From Burkholderiales bacterium PBB2 (lineage in GTDB: Bacteria > Pseudomonadota > Gammaproteobacteria > Burkholderiales > Burkholderiaceae_C), in the NCBI GenBank assembly GCA_002255955.1, contig NKIM01000022.1:1-64000 (forward strand): DNA of 64,000 nt, in the 5' to 3' direction. Below are positions 1 through 8,286 of this stretch, one piece after another; position 1 is the first letter of the stretch; each line of letters begins with the position of its first letter. A model generated the notes under the pieces. It made no database searches. It saw only the letters and a program-made list of their open reading frames with translations, and had not been told where the DNA came from. Made by a program: the position numbers and the translations under genes.

Positions 1-1
1 C

Positions 2-1360
2 TCGCCGCTGATCAGCATCCTGGGTTATGCCCAGCTGCTGGAAGACGACCCCGCCATCCCGCCGCAACGGCGCGGTGCGGTGCAGGTGATCCGCCGGGGG
101 GGCGACCACCTGCTGAGCCTGATCGAAGGCACGCTGGACATCGCCCGCATCGAGAGCGGCCGCCTCACGCTCGAACTGGGCCCCATGCACTTTGCCGAAG
201 GCATGGACGAGCTGGTGCGGCTGTTCGAACCCCAGGCCGCAGCGCGCGGCCTGCGTTTCACGCACTACCGCACCGGCACCCTGCCCGAGCTGGTGCGCGC
301 CGACGAGAAGCGCCTGCGCCAGATCCTCATCAACCTGCTGGGCAATGCGGTGAAGTTCACCCGCGCGGGCCAGGTCAGCTTCCGGGTGGACTACGCCCGC
401 GAGATGGCCCGCTTCGAGATCGAGGACACCGGCCCCGGCATGGGCGAGGCCGAGCTGGCCCAGGTCTTCGAGCCCTTCGTGCGCGGCACGGCGGCCGGCG
501 GCAATGCCACCACCGGCACCGGCCTGGGCCTGACGATCGCGCGCATGCTCACCGGCCTGATGGGTGGCGAGCTCACCGTGCGCAGCACGCCCGGCGTGGG
601 CAGCTGCTTCACCATCAAGCTCTACCTGCCCGAGCTGCAGGCCCGCGCCAGCCAGCGCGAGCGGCCGTCTGCCCAGCGCCACACGGGTTACCTGGGCCCG
701 CGGCGCCGCCTGCTGGTGGTCGACAACGAAGAGGCCGACCGCCGCCTGCTGGCCGACCGCCTGGCGCCGCTGGGCTTCGAGCTGCTGCAGGCCGCCTCGG
801 GCGAAGCCGCGCTGGCGCTGCTGGCGCGTGAATCGGTGGACGCCATCTTCCTGGACCTGGCCATGCCCGGCATCGACGGCTGGACGACGCTGCGCCGCCT
901 GCGGGGCGAAGGCCTGAGCGCCGCGCCGGCGGCCATCGTCTCGGCCAATGCCTTTGACAAGGGCCTGGACAACAACCTGGGCATCACGCCGGCCGACTTC
1001 CTCGTCAAGCCGGTGCGCATGGCCGAACTGCTGGGCTGGCTGCAACGTCGCCTGGCCCTGCAGTGGGTGGACAGCGCGGCCGAGGCCCATGCGCCCGATC
1101 CGTCCGCCCCGGCCCTGGTGCCACCACCGCCCGATGCGCTGCGGGCGCTGGACGAACTGGTGCGCCTGGGCTACCTGCGCGGCATCCAGAAGAAGCTCGA
1201 CGCCCTGCAGGCCGAGCATCCTGCCAGCGGCCCCTGGCTCGATCACCAGCGCGCTCTGGCGCGGGCCTTCCAGCTCGACACCATGGCCCACCTGATCCAG
1301 GCCGCCCTGCCGGTGCCCGACACTGCAGCCTTGCCCAGACCCCTGCCCGATGCCGCCTGA
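2..1360 (+). CDS. Hybrid sensor histidine kinase/response regulator, 5' end cut off
   Basis: The reading frame is open from base 2, so the start lies before the window. The first residues (SPLISILGYAQLL) are the part of a HisKA domain just after the phospho-accepting His, which is itself outside. An HATPase_c domain follows, with an N box (RQILINLLGNAVKF, about 317-358), a G1 box (DTGPGMG) and a G2 box (GTGLGLTIARML). A receiver domain spans about 700-1060, with the phospho-acceptor Asp at codon 854-856 (FLDLAMPGIDG) and the conserved Lys in FLVKP. About 95 residues follow the receiver with no domain I can name. The gene overlaps the next regulator by 11 bp, so the two are probably co-translated partners. 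The input signal is unknown because the sensor part is missing. Confidence 0.93.
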   Translation, partial: SPLISILGYAQLLEDDPAIPPQRRGAVQVIRRGGDHLLSLIEGTLDIARIESGRLTLELGPMHFAEGMDELVRLFEPQAAARGLRFTHYRTGTLPELVRADEKRLRQILINLLGNAVKFTRAGQVSFRVDYAREMARFEIEDTGPGMGEAELAQVFEPFVRGTAAGGNATTGTGLGLTIARMLTGLMGGELTVRSTPGVGSCFTIKLYLPELQARASQRERPSAQRHTGYLGPRRRLLVVDNEEADRRLLADRLAPLGFELLQAASGEAALALLARESVDAIFLDLAMPGIDGWTTLRRLRGEGLSAAPAAIVSANAFDKGLDNNLGITPADFLVKPVRMAELLGWLQRRLALQWVDSAAEAHAPDPSAPALVPPPPDALRALDELVRLGYLRGIQKKLDALQAEHPASGPWLDHQRALARAFQLDTMAHLIQAALPVPDTAALPRPLPDAA

Positions 1361-2366
1361 CGACCTGCCCCCACTGCCCCCACCCGCCCCGCTGGCCCAG
1401 GCCACCGGCGAGGTGGTGCTGATCGTCGACGACGTGCCCGACAACCTGTCGCTGCTGCACGATGCGCTCGACGAGGCCGGCTACACCGTGCTGGTGGCCA
1501 CCGACGGGCCCAGCGCCCTGGCCCGTGCCCGCCAGGCGCGGCCGGCCATCGTGCTGCTGGACGCGATGATGCCGGGCATGGACGGCTTTGAAGTGGCGCG
1601 CCAGCTCAAGGCCTCGCCCGAAACCGCCGCCATCCCCATCGTCTTCATGACGGCGCTGACCGAAACCGAACACGTGGTGGCGGCCTTTGCCGCCGGCGGG
1701 GTGGACTACGTCACCAAGCCGCTGCAGCCGCGCGAGGTGCTGGCCCGCATGGCGGCGCACACCCACACCGCGCGGGTGCAGCGCCAGGCCCGCAATGCGC
1801 TGGACGCCTTCGGCCACGCCACCCTGGTGGTGCGCGCCAGCGACGGCCGCCTGCTGTGGCAGACGGCGCTTGCGCGCAGCCTGCTGCGCGACTATTTCGG
1901 CAGCGAAGGCAGCGCCGCACCGGTGCCGCTGATCGACTGGTTGCGCCGCCAGACCGATGCGCTGGCAAGGGGCGAAGAACCCCAGGTTCTGGTGTGCGGC
2001 CGGGGTGGCCGCCGCCTCACGCTGGCCCTGCATGCAATGAGTGGTGAGGCACCGGCTGAGCCATCGGCCGAGGACGGTGACGAAGACGAATCCGAGTGGC
2101 TCATCGTCGCCAGCGAGGTGGACGACGCCGCGGTGCTCGACGCCATGATGCAGGCCTTCCGCCTGACCGCGCGCGAAGCCGAGGTGCTGTACTGGGTGGC
2201 CAAGGGCAAGACCAACCGCGACGTGGGCGACATCCTGGGCGCCAGCCCGCGCACGGTGACCAAGCACATGGAGCACATCCTGCCCAAGCTGGGCGTCGAG
2301 ACACGCACGGCGGCCGCCAACCTGGTGCTGGGCCACCTGGGCAAGCTGGGCCGGCGGCCGCTGTAG
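1350..2366 (+). CDS. Response regulator: receiver plus LuxR/NarL-type DNA-binding domain
   Basis: This 338-residue protein has an N-terminal receiver domain (about residues 20-140) with an acidic pocket (VDD), phospho-acceptor Asp71 (VLLDAMMPGMDGF), a switch Thr (FMTA) and a Lys (VTKPLQP). A middle segment of about 120 residues resembles a degenerate PAS-like linker (LDAFGHATLVVRASDGRLLW). The C-terminus (about residues 270-330) is a LuxR helix-turn-helix (LTAREAEVLYWVAKGKTNRDVG). The ATG lies inside the end of the upstream hybrid kinase, which argues for a cognate pair. The long linker between receiver and HTH makes it longer than the usual ~210-residue NarL-type regulators. Target genes cannot be told from the sequence. 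Confidence 0.92.
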   Translation: MPPDDLPPLPPPAPLAQATGEVVLIVDDVPDNLSLLHDALDEAGYTVLVATDGPSALARARQARPAIVLLDAMMPGMDGFEVARQLKASPETAAIPIVFMTALTETEHVVAAFAAGGVDYVTKPLQPREVLARMAAHTHTARVQRQARNALDAFGHATLVVRASDGRLLWQTALARSLLRDYFGSEGSAAPVPLIDWLRRQTDALARGEEPQVLVCGRGGRRLTLALHAMSGEAPAEPSAEDGDEDESEWLIVASEVDDAAVLDAMMQAFRLTAREAEVLYWVAKGKTNRDVGDILGASPRTVTKHMEHILPKLGVETRTAAANLVLGHLGKLGRRPL

Positions 2367-2405
2367 CCGTCTCAGTCGGCGCCGGGCCGCCCCAAGGCGA
2401 CTGAG

Positions 2406-2424
2406 CGCCCCCTCGGGGGGGGCG
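2406..2424 (+). terminator. GC-rich hairpin after the response regulator
   Basis: CGCCCCC at 2406-2412 pairs with GGGGGCG at 2418-2424. It sits 40 bp after the response-regulator stop and at the 3' end of the convergent small gene. No clean T-run follows (TATAT only), so a terminator role is only likely by position. Confidence 0.3.
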
Positions 2425-2430
2425 TATATC

Positions 2431-2625
2431 TCAGCGCTCGGGCCGGTGCTGGTAGGGCGCGTGCTCGGTGGGCTGCGCCGACAGATAGCGCGCGCCCACC
2501 GGCAGCAGGAGGCGCACCCAGTTCGTGCGGCGGCCGGGTTGCCACAGGCCCGAGATCACCATCACGATGGTGATCCAGGCCGCCAGGGCGCCCAGGGTCA
2601 CGGCGGCGTGCAACAGCCAATGCAT
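2431..2625 (-). CDS. Small membrane protein of unknown function
   Basis: This 64-residue frame has one strong hydrophobic segment near the N-terminus (AAVTLGALAAWITIVMVISGLW), then a basic and polar tail. I do not recognise a family. It lies 41 bp downstream of mscL on the same strand, so it could be the second gene of an mscL transcript. The single-span topology and the absence of any competing gene support it as real, but its shortness leaves doubt. No signal-peptidase or lipobox motif is visible. Confidence 0.5.
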   Translation of the reverse strand: MHWLLHAAVTLGALAAWITIVMVISGLWQPGRRTNWVRLLLPVGARYLSAQPTEHAPYQHRPER

Positions 2626-2666
2626 GGTGATGGGCTCGGGCAGCGTGGGCCGCTGGCGGCTGGGGC

Positions 2667-3107
2667 TCAGCGCTTGCTCAGCGCGTCGCGGATCTCGCGC
2701 AGCAGCACCACGTCTTCGGGCGTGGGCGCGGGGGCGGCCGGCGGGGGCGGCGGCACGTCGGCCTTCATGCGGTTGATCTGGCGCACCATCATGAAGATGA
2801 TGAAGGCCAGGATGATGAAGTTCACCGCCACGGTGATGAAGTTGCCGTAGGCCAGCATCGGCACCCCGGCCTTGCTGAGATCGGCGTAGGTCATCGCGCC
2901 CTTGAAATCTGCCGGCGGGTTGCCCAGCAGGATGAAGTAGTTGCTGAAGTCCAGGCCGCCGAACACCTTGCCCACGATGGGCATGATGAGGTCCTTGACG
3001 ATCGAGTCGACGATCTTGCCGAAGGCGCCGCCGATGATGACGCCGACCGCCAGGTCAACGACATTGCCCTTGACCGCAAACTCCCTGAATTCCGAGAAAA
3101 AACTCAT
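2667..3107 (-). CDS. mscL: Large-conductance mechanosensitive channel MscL
   Basis: MscL is a homopentameric inner-membrane channel that opens under membrane tension and releases solutes on hypo-osmotic shock. The 146-residue product is of normal family length. It starts with the amphipathic N-terminal helix ([29 protein letters not shown] split over positions 1-29), followed by TM1 with the glycine-rich gate, a periplasmic loop, TM2 (about residues 85-105) and the charged C-terminal helix ([12 protein letters not shown]). The start at 3107 has a GGAGAG ribosome-binding site. The frame stays open upstream to 3194, but those residues do not match the family. Confidence 0.96.
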   Translation of the reverse strand: MSFFSEFREFAVKGNVVDLAVGVIIGGAFGKIVDSIVKDLIMPIVGKVFGGLDFSNYFILLGNPPADFKGAMTYADLSKAGVPMLAYGNFITVAVNFIILAFIIFMMVRQINRMKADVPPPPPAAPAPTPEDVVLLREIRDALSKR

Positions 3108-3298
3108 CGATCTCTCCGCTGGCGGCCTGAGGCCACCCTTTCCTTGTTGATGGATAAAAACCTTGCGAGCGCCAGAACGGCGCGCAACGGCCATGATTGT
3201 CGACGGCGACGGTCCCGCACAGCGGTAAAACGCTGATACTGTGGCGCGGAAAACAGTTTCGGATGCGGTTGCCGATACTGAGAGCTGATAGCGTCCGT

Positions 3299-3304
3299 TA
3301 GAAT
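3299..3304 (+). promoter_or_regulatory. Possible -10 box of the petABC promoter
   Basis: TAGAAT lies 41 bp before the petA start in the 238-bp gap between the divergent mscL and petA genes. TAGAAT is a frequent -10 form in Burkholderiales. I see no convincing -35 at 16-18 bp, so this is tentative. Confidence 0.3.
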
Positions 3305-3345
3305 CCCGGGTTGCCCCCGATCAGAAGTCTCGTTTGAGGATCCTC

Positions 3346-3942
3346 ATGAGTGACCAGCAAGTGGACCACGGCAAGCGCACCTGGCTCATCGCCACAAGTT
3401 GCGCCGGTGCCGTTGGCGGCGTAGCCACCGCCGTACCTTTCGTCAGTACTTTCACACCGTCCGAGCGTGCCAAGGCCGCCGGTGCAGCCGTGGAAGCCGA
3501 TATCAGCGGCCTCAAGCCGGGTGAAAAGATGACCGTCGAATGGCGCGGCAAGCCCGTGTGGATCGTCCGTCGCACGCCCGAGCAGTTGGAAGCCCTGAAG
3601 GGCACCGACGGCCAGCTGGCCGATCCGAATTCGGACCGCAAGGCCTACCCGCCCCCCGAGTACGCCAAGAATCCCCATCGCTCGATCAAGCCCGAGTATT
3701 TCGTCGGCGTGGGCATCTGCTCGCATCTGGGCTGCTCGCCCAGCGACAAGTTCCAGGCCGGCCCGCAGCCCTCGCTGCCGGATGACTGGCACGGCGGTTT
3801 CCTGTGCCCTTGCCACGGTTCGACCTTCGACCTGGCTGGCCGCGTGTTCAAAAACAAGCCGGCGCCTGACAACCTTGAGGTTCCCCCTCACATGTACCTG
3901 TCCGACGCCAAGATCCTGATTGGCGAAGACAAGAAGGCTTGA
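3346..3942 (+). CDS. petA: Ubiquinol-cytochrome c reductase, Rieske iron-sulfur subunit
   Basis: This subunit of the cytochrome bc1 complex takes the first electron from ubiquinol at the Qo site through a 2Fe-2S cluster. The 198-residue protein has an N-terminal membrane anchor after a Tat-like KRTW segment. The C-terminal cluster domain has both ligand loops, GICSHLGC (Cys and His ligands plus the disulfide Cys) and GFLCPCHGS, and then the proline loop (NKPAPDNLEVPP). The ATG at 3346 is preferred over a TTG at 3334, because the latter is part of the ribosome-binding site TTGAGGA. It is the first gene of the petABC operon, 44 bp before petB. Confidence 0.97.
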   Translation: MSDQQVDHGKRTWLIATSCAGAVGGVATAVPFVSTFTPSERAKAAGAAVEADISGLKPGEKMTVEWRGKPVWIVRRTPEQLEALKGTDGQLADPNSDRKAYPPPEYAKNPHRSIKPEYFVGVGICSHLGCSPSDKFQAGPQPSLPDDWHGGFLCPCHGSTFDLAGRVFKNKPAPDNLEVPPHMYLSDAKILIGEDKKA

Positions 3943-3986
3943 TGCTTCGGCATCAGGTCGCACAAGGCTAAAGGACAGAGGTCAAC

Positions 3987-5399
3987 ATGGCTGCTGAATT
4001 CAAAGAAGCTCCCGCTGGCGCTGGCGCCGGCGAAAAACTGCTGACGTGGGTGGACAACCGCTTCCCGGCTAGCAAGCTCTACAAAGAGCATCTCTCGGAG
4101 TACTACGCTCCGAAAAACTTCAACTGGTGGTACATCTTCGGTTCGCTGGCCCTGGTGGTGCTGGTGATCCAGATCGTCACCGGCATCTTCCTGGTGATGC
4201 ACTACAAGCCGGACGCCACCCTGGCGTTCGCCTCGGTCGAGTACATCATGCGTGATGTGCCCTGGGGTTGGCTGATCCGCTACATGCACTCCACCGGCGC
4301 TTCCGCGTTCTTCGTGGTGGTGTACCTGCACATGTTCCGCGGCCTGATCTACGGTTCCTACCGCAAGCCGCGTGAACTGGTCTGGATCTTTGGTTGTGGC
4401 ATCTTCCTGTGCCTGATGGCCGAGGCTTTCATGGGCTATCTGCTGCCCTGGGGCCAGATGTCCTACTGGGGCGCCCAGGTGATCGTGAACTTGTTCGCGG
4501 CTGTGCCCTTCGTTGGCCCGGACCTGGCCTTGCTGATCCGTGGTGACTTCGTGGTGGGTGACGCCACGCTGAACCGCTTCTTCAGCTTCCACGTCATTGC
4601 CGTGCCTCTGGTGCTGCTGGGCCTGGTGGTGGCGCACATCATCGCGCTGCACGAAGTGGGTTCCAACAACCCGGACGGCGTCGAGATCAAGGGCCCCAAG
4701 GCGCCCAAGGATGCCAAGGGTCACCCGCTGGACGGCGTGCCGTTCCACCCGTACTACACGGTCCACGACATCTACGCGCTGAGCCTGTTCCTGATCGTTT
4801 TCACCAGCATCGTGTTCTTCGCGCCGGAGCTGGGTGGCTACTTCCTGGAATACAACAACTTCATCCCGGCTGACCCGCTGAAGACCCCGGCGCACATCGC
4901 CCCGGTCTGGTACTTCACGCCCTTCTACTCGATGCTGCGCGCCACGACCGACACCATGGTCAATGTGCTGGTGGGCATCATCGGCCTGGGCGCCCTGCTG
5001 GCGGTCATCAAGGGCAGCTTCGGCGGCAAGGCCAAGCTGGCCGTGCTGGTGATCGCTGCAGCCGCCTGCTTCCTGCTCAAGATCTTCGACGCGAAGTTCT
5101 GGGGTGTGGTGGTGATGGGTGGTGCGGTCGTGATCCTGTTCTTCCTGCCCTGGCTGGATCACAGCCCGGTCAAGTCGATCCGCTATCGCCCGGACTGGCA
5201 CAAGTATGTGTACACCGTGTTCGTGGTGTTCTTCCTGGTGCTGGGCTATCTGGGCATCCAGCCGCCGACCGACATCGGCACGCTGATTGCACAGGTGGGC
5301 ACGCTCTTCTACTTCGGCTTCTTCCTGCTGATGCCCTGGTGGAGCAAGCTGGGCACGCCCAAGGCCGTGCCTGACCGCGTGACCTTCCACGCCCACTGA
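3987..5399 (+). CDS. petB: Cytochrome b subunit of the bc1 complex
   Basis: This 470-residue inner-membrane protein carries hemes bL and bH and both quinone sites of complex III. The heme-ligand His pairs lie in YMHSTGASAFFVVVYLHMF and in FHVIAVPLVLLGLVVAHII, with eight or more hydrophobic helices. It contains the long C-terminal extension usual in Burkholderiales. The Qo-site motif that is PEWY in most proteins reads PVWY here (Val at residue 307, codon 4905-4907), so the usual Glu proton acceptor is absent. Neighbouring petA and petC complete the operon, and petC starts 21 bp after the stop. The identification is certain. Confidence 0.98.
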   Translation: MAAEFKEAPAGAGAGEKLLTWVDNRFPASKLYKEHLSEYYAPKNFNWWYIFGSLALVVLVIQIVTGIFLVMHYKPDATLAFASVEYIMRDVPWGWLIRYMHSTGASAFFVVVYLHMFRGLIYGSYRKPRELVWIFGCGIFLCLMAEAFMGYLLPWGQMSYWGAQVIVNLFAAVPFVGPDLALLIRGDFVVGDATLNRFFSFHVIAVPLVLLGLVVAHIIALHEVGSNNPDGVEIKGPKAPKDAKGHPLDGVPFHPYYTVHDIYALSLFLIVFTSIVFFAPELGGYFLEYNNFIPADPLKTPAHIAPVWYFTPFYSMLRATTDTMVNVLVGIIGLGALLAVIKGSFGGKAKLAVLVIAAAACFLLKIFDAKFWGVVVMGGAVVILFFLPWLDHSPVKSIRYRPDWHKYVYTVFVVFFLVLGYLGIQPPTDIGTLIAQVGTLFYFGFFLLMPWWSKLGTPKAVPDRVTFHAH

Positions 5400-5420
5400 A
5401 CAAGCACCGGAGTCCAAAGA

Positions 5421-6203
5421 ATGAAGAAACTCATCGCTACGCTGCTGACCGCCCTTTCTCTGGGTATGGGTTTGGTTTCCGGCGCTCAAGCTGCTGGCGG
5501 CGGCATCGAGTGGGACAAGTTCCCCAAGGAAAAGATGACCGACATGGCGGCCCTGCAAAACGGTGCCAAGCTGTTCGTCAACTACTGCCTGAACTGCCAC
5601 GCTGCGGCCTTCAATCGCTACAACCGTCTGCGTGACCTCGGTCTGACCGAAGCGCAGATCAAGAGCAATCTGCTGTTCGCCGGCGAAAAGGTCGGCGAGA
5701 CCATGAAGGTCTCGCTCGATCCCAAGCAGGCCAAGGACTGGTTCGGCGCCACCCCGCCGGACCTGACCGTGATCGCCCGCTCGCGCGCTGACGGCGCCAA
5801 GGGTTCGGGTGCAGACTATCTGTACACCTACCTGCGCACCTACTACCGCGACGAAACCAAGGCCACCGGTTGGAACAACCTGGCATTCCCTAGCGTGGCC
5901 ATGCCGCATGTGCTGTGGGAGCTGCAAGGCCAGCGCGGCGCCAAGTTCGAGGAAGTTGCCGATCCGCATGACCACAGCAAGACCATGCATGTGTTCAAGG
6001 GCTTCGAGCAACTGACCCCCGGTACTCTGGACGCTCGCGCGTACGACAGCGCCGTGGGTGACTTGGTCGCCTACCTGCAATGGATGGGCGAGCCGGCCCA
6101 GGCCCAGCGTTTCCGCCTGGGTGTGCTGGTGCTGCTCTTCCTGTCGGTGTTCACGGTGTTCGCTTGGCGCCTGAATGCCTCGTACTGGAAAGACGTGAAG
6201 TAA
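5421..6203 (+). CDS. petC: Cytochrome c1
   Basis: This is the heme-c subunit of the bc1 complex, passing electrons from the Rieske cluster to soluble cytochrome c. The 260-residue product has a Sec signal peptide (MKKLIATLLTALSLGMGL, cleavage near AQAAG), the heme-binding motif CLNCH (about residue 56), a probable axial Met in FPSVAMPHV, and a C-terminal membrane anchor (RFRLGVLVLLFLSVFTVFAW). A ribosome-binding site (CCGGAG) precedes the start. It is the last bc1 gene, and sspA follows after 162 bp in the same direction, an arrangement common in betaproteobacteria. Confidence 0.97.
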   Translation: MKKLIATLLTALSLGMGLVSGAQAAGGGIEWDKFPKEKMTDMAALQNGAKLFVNYCLNCHAAAFNRYNRLRDLGLTEAQIKSNLLFAGEKVGETMKVSLDPKQAKDWFGATPPDLTVIARSRADGAKGSGADYLYTYLRTYYRDETKATGWNNLAFPSVAMPHVLWELQGQRGAKFEEVADPHDHSKTMHVFKGFEQLTPGTLDARAYDSAVGDLVAYLQWMGEPAQAQRFRLGVLVLLFLSVFTVFAWRLNASYWKDVK

Positions 6204-6365
6204 CGTCTTCCGTCCCGGTCCTGGCGGCTGCGCGAGCGGCAGCCGGGTCCAACACGCAGTGGGTGGCTCGTCCGGAGCGCCCGCTGCGTTTGTCTTTTGT
6301 GCGGCTCACTGCAAGACTCGATGTGATCCGCAGCCTTTTCACCTGACCTCTCGGAGCCTGCCGCC

Positions 6366-6983
6366 ATGATGGTGCTTTATTCTGGAACCACCTGCCCCTA
6401 CTCGCATCGCTGCCGCTTCGTGCTGTTCGAAAAGGGCATGGACTTCGAGATCCGTGATGTGGACTTGTTCGCCAAGCCCGAAGACATCGCCTTGATGAAC
6501 CCGTACAACGAAGTGCCCATCCTGGTCGAGCGCGACCTGATCCTGTACGAATCGCACATCATCAACGAGTACATCGACGAGCGCTTCCCGCACCCGCAAC
6601 TGATGCCCGGTGACCCGGTCGCACGCGCCCGCGTGCGCCTGTTCCTGCTGAATTTCGAGAAGGAACTGTTCGCCCATGTGAACGTGCTGGAAGGCCGTGG
6701 CCAGGCCGTCAAGGCGACCGACAAGCAGCTGGAAAAGGCCCGCGCGCAAATCCGCGACCGCCTGACTCAGCTCGCCCCGATCTTCCTGAAGAACAAGTAC
6801 ATGCTGGGCGACGATTTCTCGATGCTCGACGTGGCCATCGCCCCGCTGCTGTGGCGCCTGGACTACTACGGCATCGACATGTCGAAGAACGCCCTGCCGC
6901 TGCTGAAGTACGCCGAGCGCATCTTCTCGCGCCCGGCCTACATCGAAGCGCTGACGCCGTCCGAAAAGGTGATGCGCAAGTAA
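6366..6983 (+). CDS. sspA: Stringent starvation protein A (GST-fold RNA polymerase-associated protein)
   Basis: SspA has a glutathione S-transferase fold without the enzyme activity. In enterobacteria it binds RNA polymerase and affects stress and acid-tolerance genes. The 205-residue product has an N-terminal thioredoxin-like domain (MMVLYSGTTCPYSHRCRFVL; NEVPILVERDLILYESHIIN with the cis-Pro) and a helical C-terminal domain (DDFSMLDVAIAPLLWRL). Two ATG codons stand in tandem at 6366 and 6369; the first is used here. It is followed 38 bp later by sspB, the usual partner order. Confidence 0.95.
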   Translation: MMVLYSGTTCPYSHRCRFVLFEKGMDFEIRDVDLFAKPEDIALMNPYNEVPILVERDLILYESHIINEYIDERFPHPQLMPGDPVARARVRLFLLNFEKELFAHVNVLEGRGQAVKATDKQLEKARAQIRDRLTQLAPIFLKNKYMLGDDFSMLDVAIAPLLWRLDYYGIDMSKNALPLLKYAERIFSRPAYIEALTPSEKVMRK

Positions 6984-7021
6984 GCGCCGACCGCAGCGAA
7001 GCGAGAGCACAAGAGTTCGAC

Positions 7022-7669
7022 ATGGATCAAAGCACCGACAAGGGCGGTCCGGGCAACAGCTCGACCCGTCCCTATCTGATTCGCGCCCTGCATGACTGGT
7101 GCACTGACAACGGCTTCACGCCCTACATCGCGGTCCATGTCGATCGCTTCGTGCAGGTGCCGATGGAGTACGTCAGCAACAACGAGATCGTGCTGAACGT
7201 CGGCTTTGACGCCACCAGCGGCCTGGACCTCGGCAACGAGTTCATCCAGTTCAAGGCCCGCTTCGGCGGCACGGCACGCGAGATCATGGTTCCGGTCGAC
7301 CATGTGGTGGCAATCTACGCCCGTGAGAACGGGCAGGGCATGGCTTTCCCCGCGCCAGAAGCGGCCGATGCTGCTGCGCCCGTGGCCGGTGCTGCGGCTC
7401 CGGCTGCAGCAGACGCACCGAAGCCCGCGCGTGGCCTGCGCCTGGCCTCTGTGCCATCCCCTGCTCCCGATGCTGTCGACGAGTCGCCTGCGACCGAATC
7501 GCCTCTTGAATCGCCTGCTGCAGCGCCTGAACCTGCCGCTGCAGCCCCGGCGCTGACCTCGGTGCCGGCTTCGCCTGCACCGGCCGCCGATGGGGCGCCG
7601 GACGATGGCTCCGAGCCTGACGGCCCGGGGCCGGGCGCCGGTCGTCCCGCACTCAAGCGGATCAAGTGA
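7022..7669 (+). CDS. sspB: ClpXP specificity factor SspB
   Basis: SspB is an adaptor that brings ssrA-tagged and other substrates to the ClpXP protease. The folded domain covers about residues 18-110 (RPYLIRALHDWCTDNGFTPY, then IMVPVDHVVAIYARENGQGM). A long Ala/Pro/Glu-rich flexible linker of about 85 residues follows. The very C-terminus (GRPALKRIK) matches the ClpX-binding XB motif known from E. coli SspB. The total of 215 residues is longer than E. coli SspB because of the linker. The ATG at 7022 fits the family start; its ribosome-binding site is weak, consistent with coupling to sspA 38 bp upstream. Confidence 0.94.
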   Translation: MDQSTDKGGPGNSSTRPYLIRALHDWCTDNGFTPYIAVHVDRFVQVPMEYVSNNEIVLNVGFDATSGLDLGNEFIQFKARFGGTAREIMVPVDHVVAIYARENGQGMAFPAPEAADAAAPVAGAAAPAAADAPKPARGLRLASVPSPAPDAVDESPATESPLESPAAAPEPAAAAPALTSVPASPAPAADGAPDDGSEPDGPGPGAGRPALKRIK

Positions 7670-7717
7670 AGGACGGGACCGATCAGGTCTGGCTTCGCGT
7701 TCTTGCATCCTTCGGGG

Positions 7718-7744
7718 CTGGAGCGTCAAAACTCCAGCTATACT
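7718..7744 (+). promoter_or_regulatory. Inverted repeat and -10 box before tRNA-Thr
   Basis: TATACT at 7739-7744 is a good -10 box 12 bp before the tRNA. Directly upstream, CTGGAG (7718-7723) and CTCCAG (7732-7737) form a perfect 6-bp inverted repeat that takes the place of a recognisable -35 box. It might also be a weak terminator for sspB. Confidence 0.35.
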
Positions 7745-7755
7745 GAAGGGCTAGT

Positions 7756-7831
7756 GCCGGCTTAGCTCAGTTGGTAGAGCAACCGCCTTGTAAGCGGTAG
7801 GTCATCAGTTCGAATCCGATAGCCGGCACCA
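7756..7831 (+). tRNA. tRNA-Thr (anticodon TGT)
   Basis: A 76-nt cloverleaf can be drawn. The acceptor stem GCCGGCT pairs with AGCCGGC, with discriminator A and an encoded CCA end. The D arm is TAGCTCAGTTGGTAGAGC. The anticodon stem CCGCC pairs with its complement around the loop CTTGTAA, giving anticodon TGT. The T arm contains GTTCGAATC. TGT reads ACA/ACG threonine codons. It is a single tRNA and not part of a cluster. Confidence 0.97.
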
Positions 7832-7845
7832 GATGCACAAACGAG

Positions 7846-7879
7846 AAAACGAGTCTTCGCAAGAAGGCTCGTTTTTTTT
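7846..7879 (+). terminator. Rho-independent terminator of the tRNA transcript
   Basis: AAAACGAG (7846-7853) pairs with CTCGTTTT across a short loop region, and the run of eight T ends at 7879. It stands 15 bp after the tRNA. Confidence 0.9.
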
Positions 7880-7938
7880 CGTCCCTGCCGTCTTCGGCGC
7901 GCGGGTGCTTGAGCATCGCAGAACCGGCGCGTCGCGCT

Positions 7939-8286
7939 TCAGCCCTGCTGCTCGACCTTGATGCGCACCTTGTGCGGCTGAATGCCTTGCTCGGCCAGCA
8001 ACTCCTCCAGCCGCGGTTGCAGGTGGCGCAGCTTGGCGGCCACGGCGGCGTTGGCGGCGATCAGGCTCCAACCTTCTTCGTCCACCGGGCCGGGTTTGAT
8101 GAAGCGGCTCAGCGCGCCAGGCAGGGCGGGAGCTACCACGGCCATGCGGCGTTTCGATTCATGCAGCAAGCGCCCCAGGCGGGCCAGGGCGTCATGGCCG
8201 GCCAGGGCCTGCGAGATCGGCAGCGGGTCGGGCACCGCGCATGTATTGGGCTTGCCGGTGGGGCGGATTCGGAACGGAGCGCGCAT
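7939..8286 (-). CDS. dciA: DUF721 protein, DciA-like helicase-loading factor
   Basis: The 115-residue product carries a DUF721 domain over most of its length (ALARLGRLLHESKRRMAVV; LPGALSRFIKPGPVDEEGWSL; NAAVAAKLRHLQPRLEELL). DciA, a DUF721 protein, is the widespread bacterial operator of the replicative helicase DnaB where the DnaC/DnaI loader is absent. In many proteobacteria it lies beside secA, as here, where it points away from secA. The product is shorter than some known DciA proteins, and DUF721 members are diverse, so the symbol is an inference from domain and neighbourhood. A basic N-terminus precedes the domain. Confidence 0.75.
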   Translation of the reverse strand: MRAPFRIRPTGKPNTCAVPDPLPISQALAGHDALARLGRLLHESKRRMAVVAPALPGALSRFIKPGPVDEEGWSLIAANAAVAAKLRHLQPRLEELLAEQGIQPHKVRIKVEQQG

